Shown in pieces: positions 23,515 through 33,782 of a DNA stretch of 64,000 bases. Position numbers and translations under genes: made by a program. This stretch comes from Saussurea involucrata (taxonomy: Eukaryota; Streptophyta; Magnoliopsida; Asterales; Asteraceae), in assembly GCA_033807775.1 (NCBI GenBank), contig CM066326.1:48475617-48539616 (forward strand), written 5' to 3'. The notes beneath the pieces are model-generated. The model saw only the letters and a list, made by a program, of their open reading frames with translations, ran no database searches and was not told where the DNA came from. Position 1 is the stretch's first letter; every line of letters begins with the position of its first letter.

Positions 23515-24053
23515 TGCTCCGGATACTCCTACTCATCATGAGGGGGAGAAAGGATACAAATTCAAAGACACAGAATAACTGTTTGTTCCGAAAAAAAGTT
23601 CAAATTGTTTACAAGTGATCACTTCTTCTCATTCATTATCAAGTGGTGTTCGCTACAAACTATTTCCTCCTTCGAGCATATTGGTTCTACAAGTTCTTAA
23701 AGCTGAAGTTTAAAGCCAATTCAACCCGCGGTTCAAAGACTGATTCTTGATTTTTAAACTGAAGATGCACTGTGGATTGTCACGTAACTCGCACATTATC
23801 ATTCTTGTGTGCTTATCGGATGTGTTGAGTTCTACCGTTGAAAGCTGCTTTTCGTGCACTCAGTCGAGGTAATTGTTCATCGAATCTGGTGATAAAGTTG
23901 AAGATATGAAGACTAAGAGCTTTATTCAAGGGGGAGCTTGGAAAGACATGAAGACAGGCAACACCAAAGTGTTTCAAGGATTCAAGAGGAAGAGAAGATC
24001 AAGACCTAAAGTTTTCAAGACCGTTTTTTCTTTATATAAATTTAGGGGGAGAT

Positions 24054-24885
24054 TGTTAGGACCATAAATGTCCATTAATATAGAAAGTGATATAAAGAAA
24101 AAAAATATTAATTGTAAAAAGCCTTTACTGGTTTAATGGGCTTAATTTAGATTTGCTTAATGGGTCGTGGGCCTTTGGCTTTAGGCCTTGGTATAAATAG
24201 ATAGCTTAGCCTAATTGTTTAAGTTAATCGTTCATAATTGTCCATTAACCATTATAAACGTACTATTGAATTCTCTGAATGGTTATGAAATAGATGGATG
24301 ACAAATTGAAATCATATTGTTCTTATTGATTATTTGTTCGTGATTTCTACTGTATTGCACTAATCTGAGATCCACAAATACTTCAATTGAGTGGGTGTCT
24401 GATTAATTTTAGTGTTGTGAGTTTTCTTAATCTAGTCTAAATAATCGGCATCTGATCATTGGCTAGGAATGGTGCTTGTGTAATCTTAAAGCAACCGGTA
24501 ATTGAACTCTATGTTCGTAACTAGATTAGATTAACCGGTTAGAAATTGGTTATTGAGCTTCTCGTACTAATTGATGTTTGAGAAATGGTGTATGGATGTG
24601 TATCGATACGCAAGCCATTCTGGAATAAAATGATAAAAATCTTTTCACGACAAGTCTATGATACACGATCCGGCCAAAGATTTAAACTCATTGCTAGTTT
24701 ATAATCATTTGTTTTTCGCTTTAATTTCATGTTTAGTTTAGTATATAAATTCAACCTTTTTTAAATAAAGCGTAGAAGTTGACACCGTTCGAATCCAATC
24801 CCTGTGCAATCGACCCTACTTGCCACTATTACAATATAGGTTATAGTTTGAGGTAATAGGACTTTACTATTTATCGGGCTCGACA
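24054..24885 (+). repeat. E3 3' LTR
   Basis: An 832-bp LTR beginning TGTTAGG right after a polypurine tract and ending GGGCTCGACA where H gag coding sequence resumes. A TATAAATAG box lies at 24192-24200. The partner LTR is outside the window. Confidence 0.8.
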
Positions 24886-25901
24886 CCCGTCACTAGTGTG
24901 TCCCAACTTCCTGCACTTGAAACAAGTAACTTGACCGGAACTGCAAGGGTCGAAGTGCTTGCTCTTGCACTTGGGACACCACTTCGCTTCCCGACGATTG
25001 TCCCCGCCTTTACCACTTGGTTGAAACCTTGGCTTTTTGAACGAGTTTTGCGGGGTCTCCCACCTCCTCTTCTCTCCCACTCTAGCTTTCTCCTCTTTGT
25101 CGGTTGCGTGGACTCTTTCCATAACATTAGCCTCTTCGATCGTTTCTCGAAGATTAATGGCTTTGGAGTTACGGACCATGGTTATCATATCAGCAGGCAA
25201 ACCCTTCAGGTACGCCTTCGTGTTTTCCTTCTCAGTTGGAGCCACATGCCCTACAAGATTTAATTTCTCCATAAAAAGTCAGGTATATTCCCTCACCGAC
25301 AAATTTCCCTTCTTGATTGATCGGAATTCTTCCTCGATCAAATCCATCTCTTGTTCATCGCAATACTCTTCCAAAATCTTCCTCTTGAAAGCGACCCAAG
25401 TCATCTTGGTCAATACTGCAGCTTCTAAGGTGGAGGTGTAGACATTCCAGCAAGTTAAGGTTGAACTTCAGAGCATTTGAGAACTAAATTTCACTTTCTG
25501 GTTTTCTTCACAGTCACAAGCTCTGAAAGTTTGCTCGATTTCCCTGATCCAGTTCATGCAAGCCACAGGATTATCAAAACCGGCAAACTTCAGTGGTTTA
25601 CAACATAGAAATGTTTTGTAGGAACAAGTTCTTCCCGTCGGTCTCGTCTCATAAATAACCAACTCATCACTCCGGTTCTCATCATAGGCTCCTCCGGACC
25701 CCACAACAACCACATTTTCTTCGATTGTTTCATGTCGGCGCAGGTTAGTGACCCTGTCCTCCAAAAGCTTCATGAACAGTTCTTGTTGCTTTACCATAGT
25801 CTCGTTCATGGCCTGCATCATATCCATCATTTGAGTTTGAGGTGTTACCTCCGTTATAACAGGGTTGGCGGAGGAAATATTTGTCCTTGGCATATATTCC
25901 A
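24886..25901 (-). pseudogene. gag: H: Ty3/gypsy gag fragment with CCHC knuckle
   Basis: On the minus strand the product begins near 25901 (MEYMPRTNIS) and contains the retrotransposon gag domain (CMNWIREIEQTF, then MTWVAFKRKI and KKGNLSVREY). It ends in a zinc-binding region (CPKCKSKHFDPC, then CFKCRKLGHTSDGC) cut at 24886 by the E3 LTR. It is chromovirus-like, with identity inferred from gag alone. It is broken: TGA near 25468 and a frame change between 25468 and 25273. Its other side is cut by the LTR of D at 25902. H is thus the oldest layer here, carrying both E3 and D. Confidence 0.75.
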
Positions 25902-26851
25902 TGTTGGCCTCGAAGGGTTATACAAGTTTGTAGAAGGGGGGGTTGAATACAAACACACGATTTTTACTTTTCTAAATTGTTTATTGATAAATCAAGACAA
26001 TTTACAACTTGTTGCGGAAGAAGATTAAGGATAAACCTAATCTAAACAAGTCTTGAGAAACACTAAGTTTCTTGCACTAAAAAGAGTTAAATAAAATTAC
26101 GAATAATAACTTAACAATAAGAGAGAAATAAGAAGATGGTCCGAGCACACTTCAAAACTGAAGTAGGGTTCTTCTTATATACTGCATGCATTTAATGCAT
26201 GGCAGTATGGATTTACACGTGGCAGCAGCTGAGTGGTTGCATGTCATTGACCTTTGTAGACAACATTAGTAGCCGCATGGTGCACAGTGTAGAATCAGAG
26301 TTGTTGTACGATTACAAACAAAAGGGATGTCCGTTCTGACAGTTCGAACAGAGACGTGCAAGGGAGGTAAGACAATAGTAACATGCAGGGAGACTTCATG
26401 ATCAGCTTTCGTTGAGTCAGATCTTTATCAGCTAATGATAAAGTTCAGCGATTGCTAAAGTCTTCTACTTGATACTTCACGTTGAGTGGACAAATCTTGG
26501 CTTCGCTGATATCTGCATCAGTTCATTAGTAGACTTGTCGCTGGTTCTTGAGTTTAATCTTCGACTTCAGCGTAGAACTTTGGTTGGCGTGAAACTTGTC
26601 TTCAGAGATCATAAGTAAACAAACTAAACTATCAGCGATCAATAATAGAACTGAACAGGCTCAGAGCTATAGGATGATGAACAGTGTTCGCTGAATATCT
26701 AATCTAAAGAGTGAGAGTTCCTATCAGTGGTACTGTAAAGTCTTAGTACTTATCAGCGATAGTGAAACTCTGATACATATTGTTTACTTACAATTTTCAC
26801 TAAGTGTTTAAGAGAGGGTCATTATCAAATCACTGAGGGTTTGGATCAACA
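25902..26851 (-). repeat. D 3' LTR
   Basis: A 950-bp LTR. In sense it starts TGTTGATCCAAACCC at 26851 and ends GAGGCCAACA at 25902. TATA-like sense GTATATAAG lies near 26174-26182, just after a GCATTAAATGCATGCA stretch. The C run seen in F and G is only seven bases here (25936-25942). Many CAGCGA/TCGCTGA words occur between 26400 and 26770. Confidence 0.9.
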
Positions 26852-26852
26852 A

Positions 26853-26862
26853 TCTCCCCCTA
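26853..26862 (-). other. D polypurine tract
   Basis: Sense strand TAGGGGGAGA immediately upstream of the 3' LTR start. Confidence 0.85.
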
Positions 26863-27099
26863 TTTGATTATGACACAGCAACAGAGAAAATTGCTATTTA
26901 ATGAAAACATAAGGTTAAAAAGAACTCATAAAATATTTGTCCCTTATACTGTTTTCTGGGATCTTTTCAGTACTGATGGAGTAAAGTACATTCGCTTAAA
27001 TTTTTCTTTAAACTTCATGAAGATTACAGAGGGAAGTGGAAAAATTACAAGTACAACAAATAAAATTACAAGTACAGAAGATGTAGACAGATAAGGATA
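26863..27099 (-). other. D untranslated stretch upstream of the PPT
   Basis: No gene seen; AT-rich sequence between the end of the third-ORF remains and the polypurine tract. Confidence 0.6.
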
Positions 27100-30000
27100 G
27101 AAAGAATTACAAGGCGATCCTATCCGTCAAAAGGTTCTTCCTTAATGAGAAGTTCATCAAGGGTCTTTGATGTGGGAATCATCCAGTCAGGGATCGTTAC
27201 ACCTTGATCCTTTTTGTTCTTTGCTTCTTCAAAGATCAGGGGCTTAAGGTGACATGCCTGAATGTCGCGTCTGACTTCACTCTAGTGTATTAGGTCTCTG
27301 AGCTGTTTGATGGGAGTGATTGGAAGCTCAGATATGCGTTGAAAGTGTTGATTTCCATAGCAGTCTAGAAAGAAGATGCCATAGGGTTCACTTACGACTT
27401 TCCAGGGATGAAAGTTTCACCAGGAGGCAGGGAGGTGTCAAGTACTGAGAGGTCAGGGTCACGACCAAGTACTTCTTCGCGTGAGAAACCTATCCCTGTT
27501 TCATTCTGTATATGAGGACCTGAGTCTGAGGTTTTCTTTTTCTTTGCAGAGGCCCTTCCTTGTTGAGGTGGAAGAATAGTGGAAGGAGGAATATCCACAG
27601 CAGAAGAAACCAAGTCGATCTGAGAATTTAAAATTTTCTCGACATGGCTCTTGAACTTTGAGCGAGATCGCTAAATGGATAATTTCACTTCCAACCATTC
27701 AGAGAAACCAAACTTCTGTAATGAAGTAGCGTAGAAGGTTTGCTTGGTTTTGTCGTCTCTGAATACGTCAACTTCAACAACAGGAACGTCTACAAACGTT
27801 TTTCCTCTGATATTTACCTTGATGATTTTGGATGGTCGAGATCGATAGTTCAGCATTTCTTTACACCATTCCAAAGTCGAATCAGATACCTTAGTCTTTT
27901 CTTCAACGATCCTTTGGGCATCATCCCATAGCTGACGTTGGACATCAATGGGAGTTCTTTTCAGCACGGGGTCTTTCACCGATTGTTGGACAAGCTGGAT
28001 GGCGAGAGCCTTATCTTTTTCTTCAGCTTTCTTCTTTTCGGCGAGTAATCTTTCAGCTCTTAGATGATCCTCGTATTCTTTCCTTTATATCCTTAACTTT
28101 GTGGGAGCAGGGATTTTGTCACGAGGAAGAATGATTTGCTGATCTTCGAGCTGTTTGATCATTGCATCTCTCTTTTCTTGATCCTCTTCACTTAGCTTTT
28201 GAGGAGCCAAGGAAGGTCTGTTTTTGTGAGAGAGCAGCTGTTCTTCAGGTTCATCAGTCTCAGTGGTTAAATCCAAGACTAGGATTATTTCTTCAACTCT
28301 TGTGGCTGGGATTATTTCTGGTGTAGTCGTAGGAGCTTTAGTAGGATCCTCAAATAGGGGAGAGGACTAGCTGAAACACAGCGATTGTTTAAGTAAGAAC
28401 ATGGGAAGAAAGATAAAAGAATAGGGTTAAGTGTATAGAGGTTTTATGAAGAGAAGGATTGAGATTGAGAAGGGATAGAGGAGGGATGCAGTGTAAGGGA
28501 ATAGAAGGTAGTGTACCTGACAAACTGGCTTTTGAAGCAAGATCGTTAGATTGTCTTCTTCAGCGAGGCCTTTGTTTTTGCATTTGTCAGCTTCAGACGC
28601 TGCAGGCTTTGTCTTGGTCCGCTCCCCTGAAGGTTCTTTTATCTCGATCCCTTTTTGAGCTGGGGATTTTGCAATAGGTTGGACATAGAAGAAGTCGTCA
28701 TCATCATCATCTTTGGGGGATGATGATGGTTCTTCATCAGAGATGTCGACAGGTTCATCGTCTTCAGTTTATTCTTCAGACTCGACCTCTTCAGCATAAG
28801 GTTCGGTCACGTCAGCAGCAGCTTCCTTAAGTTGCTCATCGAGTTGCTCCCCCTCAGATACAGAGGGAGGTTTCTCGGTTTCCTCAGGGTTTTCAACTCC
28901 CTGAGGTTGTGAAGTAGAAGTAGCAGCAGCAGCAGTTTCAATACCCTCCCCCTCAGCATTATGGGGAAGGTCTTCTTTAGTCCTCTCCCCCTCTTCCACA
29001 TTATGGTTGGGGGAGGTAACAGATTGTTCAGCAGCAGCAGTGTGTATTTGGTCTCTGTCTTCCAGGCTAGAGATCCCAACACAGTTCTCAATCTTTGCTA
29101 ATCTGACTTTCAGGCCAGTTATAGCAGGATTGATCTTTTTAAGATTCTCTCGATCTACCTGAGTAAAATGAGAAGTTAGGCCATTTAGGCAATCGAGTAC
29201 TTCCTGAACAATTTCTTTGACTGCGGAGACCTCAACCTTGATCGTGGAGACTTCACCCTTAAGAGAACCAACCTCTGTCTTCAATGATGTGACTTCATTG
29301 GACAGAGTGGTGAAGTTTGTTGAAAGGGAGGTGGTGGCGGTTGAATTGTCAGCGAGGGTGGTAGAAAATTGAGCAATGCTACCATCCACCTTCTCCAGAT
29401 CAGTTTTGGAGGCTTTCGTATCAATGAGCTCGGTTAACGTTTTGAGTTTCTCTCCAGCGTCTGTATCCGTTGAAGAGTTCGTGGAGAGAATGGTGTTGTA
29501 ATTTTCCACCTTTATTTCCAGGGCCTTCACGGAGGTGTTGATATCCCCCAAATTAGGACCTGAAACAGTTATTAACTTATGAACAGAGGAAAGCTCAGAA
29601 GTTTGGGATTGAGAGAAAGAAGTGTTTGGGATAATGTGTATACCTGCAGGCGGGTTGGCGAAGTTGTCGAACCCTTTGTGTCCTGAATGATATTCCATGT
29701 CGCTTTCAAGAGTACCTTGGCGCATGGAGGTGCCTGCAGATCTTAAGTTTGCATCCATCATCGTATTTAGAGTGTCTGCAACTGAGTTATGTACGATGAA
29801 GGGTGTCCCTGAGAAAGTTGGGAAAATTGGTGGAGAGTCCAAAGATTGAGTAGGAGGAATGAAGGATGAGAATGATGGTTGGGTGCGATTTTCAGCATTG
29901 GATCCGCTGACAATCACTTCAGTCTGTAGAGAGGCTGAAGGAGGTGGGTTCATTTCCATGTTTATAACTTCAGCGTTTAGAGACGCTGAAGCTGGGATGG

Positions 30001-30217
30001 AATGGGTGGCTTGATCAGCTGTGGCAGAGCGTACCACGGAACTTTCCATCAGCTCTTCAAGATGAGCTGTGGAGTCTTCAGCGTGTGAATGCTGGGGGGT
30101 TGCTCCTTGGTTTTCTTGATTCTTTTGGAACCAAGTTGGGAAGTTGAGTGTTTCCTTTTTCGAGAAGGAGTGGAGGGTGCAGCGTGGGTATCAGCGGTGG
30201 GGATTCCCACTGAATGT
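27100..30217 (-). pseudogene. D third ORF (post-pol), C-terminal two thirds, broken
   Basis: Homologous to the F third ORF. From 30217 downwards: a Pro/Ser/Thr-rich stretch with the repeated element PPSASLQTEV, a SSVHKL...GPNLGDINTS block, then a long coiled coil (about 29580-29050, repeats such as LKTEVGSLKGEVSTIKVEVS), an acidic tail, TAA at 28769-28771, a continuation to about 28517, a probable intron (28367-28516), and a basic block down to about 27103 (RTPIDVQRQLWDD, VNIRGKTFVDVPVVEV). Several further stops lie between 28090 and 27100. No signal peptide or membrane helix is visible. Role unknown. Confidence 0.7.
28367..28516 (-). other. Candidate 150-nt intron in D third ORF
   Basis: On the minus strand CAG|GTACAC at 28516 gives a donor, and CAGCTAG at 28367 an acceptor, after a T-rich pyrimidine tract. 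Removing it joins an open frame on both sides (phase 0, KPVCQ to SSPLFEDP), whereas the unspliced frame meets stops. Supported by sequence only. Confidence 0.35.
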
Positions 30218-30909
30218 GTCAGGATCGAATCTTAACAAGATAATTAATACTTAGAATTCAGAATTAAAGAATTTGCGGAATAGAACTTTAATTCTCACAA
30301 TCAATGAACAGAATATCAGAAAACACACAATTTTTGTATTCACTGTTTCGACTCACAATATTACAACCAAACCTCAATCTTGATGAACAAGCTCAATCAA
30401 GACGACTTCTACTTCTCTAGAAATAGGGTTCTTAAACCTTGAGGTTAATTCTCTCTAAAACACAATCGAATTCCTTTTCACATGTATATTCTAATAGCTA
30501 TCTATTGAAGTCTATTTATACAAAAATAATTACAAGATAACTATCAAAAGTAACTTGATCTTCTAAATCTTCGTTAAACATATCTTGATCAATTCCTTCT
30601 TTGTCTCCAAAAGTATCGCATACCAAACTTAACAAACTCAGCAGTATTAACCTTCATTCTTCATAAGCAGTACTAACAATCTCCAGCAGTATTAAGTCAC
30701 GAGCAGTACTAACAGATATTCGATATGCACCAGCAGTACTAACCTTGACTTGCAGTAGTAACTTTGACAAGCAGTACTAACCTCACATAAGCAGTATTAA
30801 TAATGTTCCAGCAGTATTAATATTGATCTGGCAGTACTAACTTGATCTGGCAGTAGTAATGTTGTTCTGGCAGTACTAACCATACTTAGCATATCTTCAG
30901 TTCCCAACA
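30218..30909 (-). repeat. I: orphan LTR with a motif array and no matching flanks
   Basis: A 692-bp segment bounded by TG...CA. In minus-strand sense it begins TGTTGGGAACTG and ends ATCCTGACA. A TATAAATA box in that orientation (30520-30512) supports a minus-strand LTR. There is no primer site or polypurine tract on either side, so it is a solo or recombined LTR. The flanking 5-mers are GAATG and CTTGA, not a duplication, and the DNA on each side belongs to different elements (D and A). Confidence 0.6.
30641..30880. repeat. Array of twelve GCAGTAYTAA-type motifs, about 20 bp apart
   Basis: Copies start at 30641, 30667, 30686, 30703, 30733, 30752, 30771, 30791, 30811, 30831, 30850 and 30870. 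The last eight are spaced 19, 19, 20, 20, 20, 19 and 20 bp. The third base from the core varies (GCAGTACTAA, GCAGTATTAA, GCAGTAGTAA), while the intervening 9-10 bases are poorly conserved. It lies within orphan LTR I. Confidence 0.9.
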
Positions 30910-31508
30910 CTTGAAACAAAGGAAATCGTGTTGTAAATAGAGTAAATAGTTTTATTTCATTTTCTTTCTTTTACTAATTCAGTTAGTGCCCACAGTGGGC
31001 AGAACAGTGCCCACTCTGTCTGGGTAAGGTTTGAATTGCTATCATCCGGATCTGAAATTTTTTATGAATTGTGAAAGTGTGGTGGGGATGTGTTGGCAGA
31101 AAAAGAAAGGTCCAGATCAATTTTAATGAAAATATCTTGTCCTTGGTGTACCTTCATAATCTTGAGAAGATAGCATGGAGAGGTGTGGTGTACCTTTGTA
31201 TTAAAATATTAAGGAAGTGTGTGGCTGGGAATTCATTGAAGTACTTTCAACTACGCAGCATGGTTCAATATTGAGGAGGTGTGTGTTTTCAGCTTAGTTC
31301 TTTTTTTTATTCCTTAAAAAATCAAAAAAAAAAGAAAACAAATGCTGTTAAGGATTAAATTGAAAACAACATAAAAAAATGCTCATGGTTTTAAAAGTCA
31401 AACCACTTTCAAAGCTTGAAAACCACTTTCCAGTCACTTTTTCCATAAAACCCTTCCTTTCTTTTTAAAACCCTCCATCTTCTCCTTCTGCTCATCTTCC
31501 TCACAACA
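30910..31508 (+). other. A leader upstream of the post-pol ORF
   Basis: No gene. Near 30988 it carries CCCACAGTGGGCAGAACAG followed by TGCCCAC, a dyad also present in A's LTR near 34800. The last 80 bases before the ATG are C/T-rich, like a 5' leader. Confidence 0.6.
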
Positions 31509-33782
31509 ATGGCACGATCCAAGAGGCTAGTACCCAACCCAAACCCGACGCCATCGAGACGATCCCTTCGGTTGAGGACCGCCGGCGATTCTACACAATC
31601 CATTTCCGACGAGATTCCCTCTGGCGGTACCACCACAGCCATCACCGATCCGCCATCTACCATCGTCACGCAACCAGAGGGATCCTCCTCCGTCGCGAGC
31701 GCCGGCGAAAGCTACACCATCTCTTCCTCCGGGGCGGTCTTTGCTCAAAGCTTCAACGAGTGCCACGTGGTCCTCACAATGGTAAGTCCTCTACCATCTC
31801 CACCACGTATTCCCCCATTTCCCCCATTTCCACCACCGCCGTCCACTGCTCCGGTGGAAATTCCGGTCATAGGCCAGAAACCCCTTTTTATAAATATCTC
31901 CATGCCTCGCATCTTCACGACATCAACAACCTCCAACCCAACTGTTTCTAAAGATTTTTGGAACCCACAGTGGTTTTCCCGACCACCGACCCCTTTTCGA
32001 CGACCGAGTCAATCCTCTTCCATGCCTCATAGTTGGGACCTTAACAAAGAAAATATGGAAAACGACCTTATGGGGGAGGAGTTGGACTTTGAGTTTGAAA
32101 ACCAAGTGATTGAGGGGCCCAACGACCTTTTTCCTCAAAACCCACAAATATCCACTGTGGTCCCTTTGGAAACCCCTGTGAGCTCAAAACCCTTAGCTGC
32201 TCACAGTGGGGACAAAGTGGGCACTTCGGGTATGATGTCCGAAACAGCCGAATCATTAGAGGAAGAGGGTTCGGACAGTAGCACGGAGGGTTCGGACAGT
32301 AGCACGGAGGGTGCAGCAGATAGCTCCACTGAAGACGACGTGGAGGTTCCCGTAAAAAGACAAAAACTCAATGCAAGCGACGAGGACAGCGATTATGTCC
32401 CCGAAGACAAAGGAAAGCAGGTGGTATCTCCTCGAAAAACCCGACAAAAGAAGAAACAGTCTAATGGGGATTTTCCAATGGCTCAAGAAGTCGCGGCCAG
32501 GTATCAAAAGCTTAAAAATAATAAACTTCTTTGTGAACGTCCTTTTGATGAACAACTTATCGAATCATTTTCTTACATCAAAGTACCGCTTCACGATTTA
32601 AAATGGGCTGCCATAATTGACTCGCCTTGTGTAGTTAATGTATCTTGGATATTGGAATTCTTTGCTGCCATTGGTCTTAATAGGAGTGGGGTTGTTGAAG
32701 TTAGAGGAAAACGGGTTAGTTGGACCGGTCCAACTATTAACAAAGTTTTAGGCCTCGCTACGCCATTTGTGTGTACCTTTACCCAACTGTACAAGGGCCA
32801 GTTAAACATTTCTGATGATGAGGTTGCGTCTGCCCTCTTGTTACCAGGTCACGGTTGGGTACATGCTACATCCTCTAAACACCTAATGGCCGGACAGTTA
32901 AATCAGCGGGCGTCTTTATGGTTTCAGTACTTACGTCACAACATTATCCCAACGATACATGATTGTACCGTTTATCGGGACAAGTGTTTGTTGCTCTATA
33001 CTATTTTGCAGGCTACACCCATTGATCTTGGACCGATAGCTCAGGCGGCCTTGAAAACTGCAGCAAAACGGACGAGCTCGAGGTTGATTTTCCCCGCGCT
33101 CATCATGAAACTCATGGAGCGGGCAAAGGTGCCAAAGTTGAAAAATGATCACATTTCGTACGTTGCCACTCCAATCGACAGCGGAACCATTGAACGTCGA
33201 AGACGAGCCTCCAAACACAAACTAGATAAACCAGAACCGGAGATACCAGTTTCACGCCCGCAACCCACGAAGAGCACTCAGGCAGCGCCCACCTCGGTTG
33301 CTGTTTCTGCACCACCAGTTCACGGCGATCCGCTCTCCGACTACCCCGAAATCCTTCGCTCTTCCACGCAGTATGGAAACGAAACCTGGCTAACCATGTT
33401 GGCTGGGTTAAATGCAGAGCAGAATCAGAAGTTTACGGAAGTCAACCAAAAGCTAGACACACTCATCACCTTGCAAAATGACTCTCGTGCGAGTTTAGCT
33501 GCCTTGGAAGAAAGATCACAGAAAGTTTGGGCCTATCAGAGGGACTGGAACAGCGTCTTTCAGCAGGTGATCGCAGAACTCAACCCCATGTCCGCCTCTA
33601 TGTTACCGCGGTTCCCGGCAAATGTCTGCCCCCCACCAACCGGTCGTTTTGCACCTCGCCCACCCACTAGACAAGAAGTAGCCGCTGGAGCGACTACCGC
33701 TGCCCCAGCCACCACCGAAGCCGTTGTGACCGATACCGTGCCCACCTCTGCCATCAGTGGGCAGTCCGTTCCACCATCTTAG
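31509..33782 (+). CDS. A post-pol ORF, plant-transposon-protein type, 757 residues
   Basis: An intact ORF from ATG 31509 (MARSKRLVPN) to TAG 33780-33782. The N-terminal third is Pro/Ser/Thr-rich, followed by a short tandem repeat (EGSDSSTEGSDSSTEG, near 32265) and a Lys-rich stretch (PRKTRQKKKQ). The folded middle (about 32500-33130) has LIESFSYIKVPLHDL, WILEFFAAIGLN, VRGKRVSWTGPTINKVLGL and the LLYTILQATPIDLG block. I recognise this as the 'putative plant transposon protein' domain commonly found after pol in Athila-like gypsy elements. The C-terminal part has a short coiled coil (about 33390-33570) and a Pro/Ala tail. There is no signal peptide or membrane segment. The function of this domain is not known. 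It is the only long uninterrupted ORF in A. Confidence 0.8.
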   Translation: MARSKRLVPNPNPTPSRRSLRLRTAGDSTQSISDEIPSGGTTTAITDPPSTIVTQPEGSSSVASAGESYTISSSGAVFAQSFNECHVVLTMVSPLPSPPRIPPFPPFPPPPSTAPVEIPVIGQKPLFINISMPRIFTTSTTSNPTVSKDFWNPQWFSRPPTPFRRPSQSSSMPHSWDLNKENMENDLMGEELDFEFENQVIEGPNDLFPQNPQISTVVPLETPVSSKPLAAHSGDKVGTSGMMSETAESLEEEGSDSSTEGSDSSTEGAADSSTEDDVEVPVKRQKLNASDEDSDYVPEDKGKQVVSPRKTRQKKKQSNGDFPMAQEVAARYQKLKNNKLLCERPFDEQLIESFSYIKVPLHDLKWAAIIDSPCVVNVSWILEFFAAIGLNRSGVVEVRGKRVSWTGPTINKVLGLATPFVCTFTQLYKGQLNISDDEVASALLLPGHGWVHATSSKHLMAGQLNQRASLWFQYLRHNIIPTIHDCTVYRDKCLLLYTILQATPIDLGPIAQAALKTAAKRTSSRLIFPALIMKLMERAKVPKLKNDHISYVATPIDSGTIERRRRASKHKLDKPEPEIPVSRPQPTKSTQAAPTSVAVSAPPVHGDPLSDYPEILRSSTQYGNETWLTMLAGLNAEQNQKFTEVNQKLDTLITLQNDSRASLAALEERSQKVWAYQRDWNSVFQQVIAELNPMSASMLPRFPANVCPPPTGRFAPRPPTRQEVAAGATTAAPATTEAVVTDTVPTSAISGQSVPPS

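Larger units (their letters stand above)
22102..24053 (+). other. E3 non-coding 3' region with four PPT-like tracts
   Basis: No pol domains. Purine tracts of GGGGGAG type occur at 22172-22180, 23540-23548, 23928-23937 and directly before the LTR (about 24044-24052). This is the multi-PPT arrangement of Sireviruses. A three-unit imperfect tandem repeat and a small hydrophobic ORF are listed separately. The string TGTTAGG at 22744 looks like an LTR start but has no matching end. Confidence 0.7.
19646..24885 (+). mobile_element. E3: pol-less Sirevirus derivative, plus strand
   Basis: Contains the C-terminal half of a Sirevirus gag, split by hAT-2, then about 1.96 kb without protease, integrase or RT, then a polypurine tract and 3' LTR (24054-24885). 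The 5' half should lie left of the window beyond E2, which is inserted in it. The pol reading frame ends a few codons after the gag junction, so pol has been lost. It lies within gypsy element H: H gag coding sequence resumes at 24886, and CCCGT (24886-24890) is the candidate target-site copy. Confidence 0.8.
25902..30217 (-). mobile_element. D: family-3 Sirevirus, 3' half only, minus strand
   Basis: It consists of the 3' LTR (26851-25902), a polypurine tract and the C-terminal two thirds of a third ORF reaching 30217. There the sequence switches abruptly to the orphan LTR I. Pol, gag and 5' LTR are missing. It belongs to the same family as F and G, sharing LTR sequence and the third-ORF coiled-coil block. 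It is not the missing end of F, because the two overlap in the third ORF and differ in sequence. Confidence 0.85.

Noticed and set aside
29582..29665. Second intron candidate in D (CAG|GTATAC to TTTCAG), with a matching site in F
   Set aside because: Length is a multiple of three in both D (84) and F (81) and the frame is open through it, so coding sequence is the simpler reading.
30641..30880. CRISPR-like array: regular short repeats with variable spacers
   Set aside because: Repeats are only about 10 bp, spacers 9-10 bp, inside a plant LTR and with no cas genes; it is a motif array, not CRISPR.
30213..30914. Target-site duplication around LTR I
   Set aside because: GAATG and CTTGA do not match, and shifting the LTR border by two bases does not give a match either.
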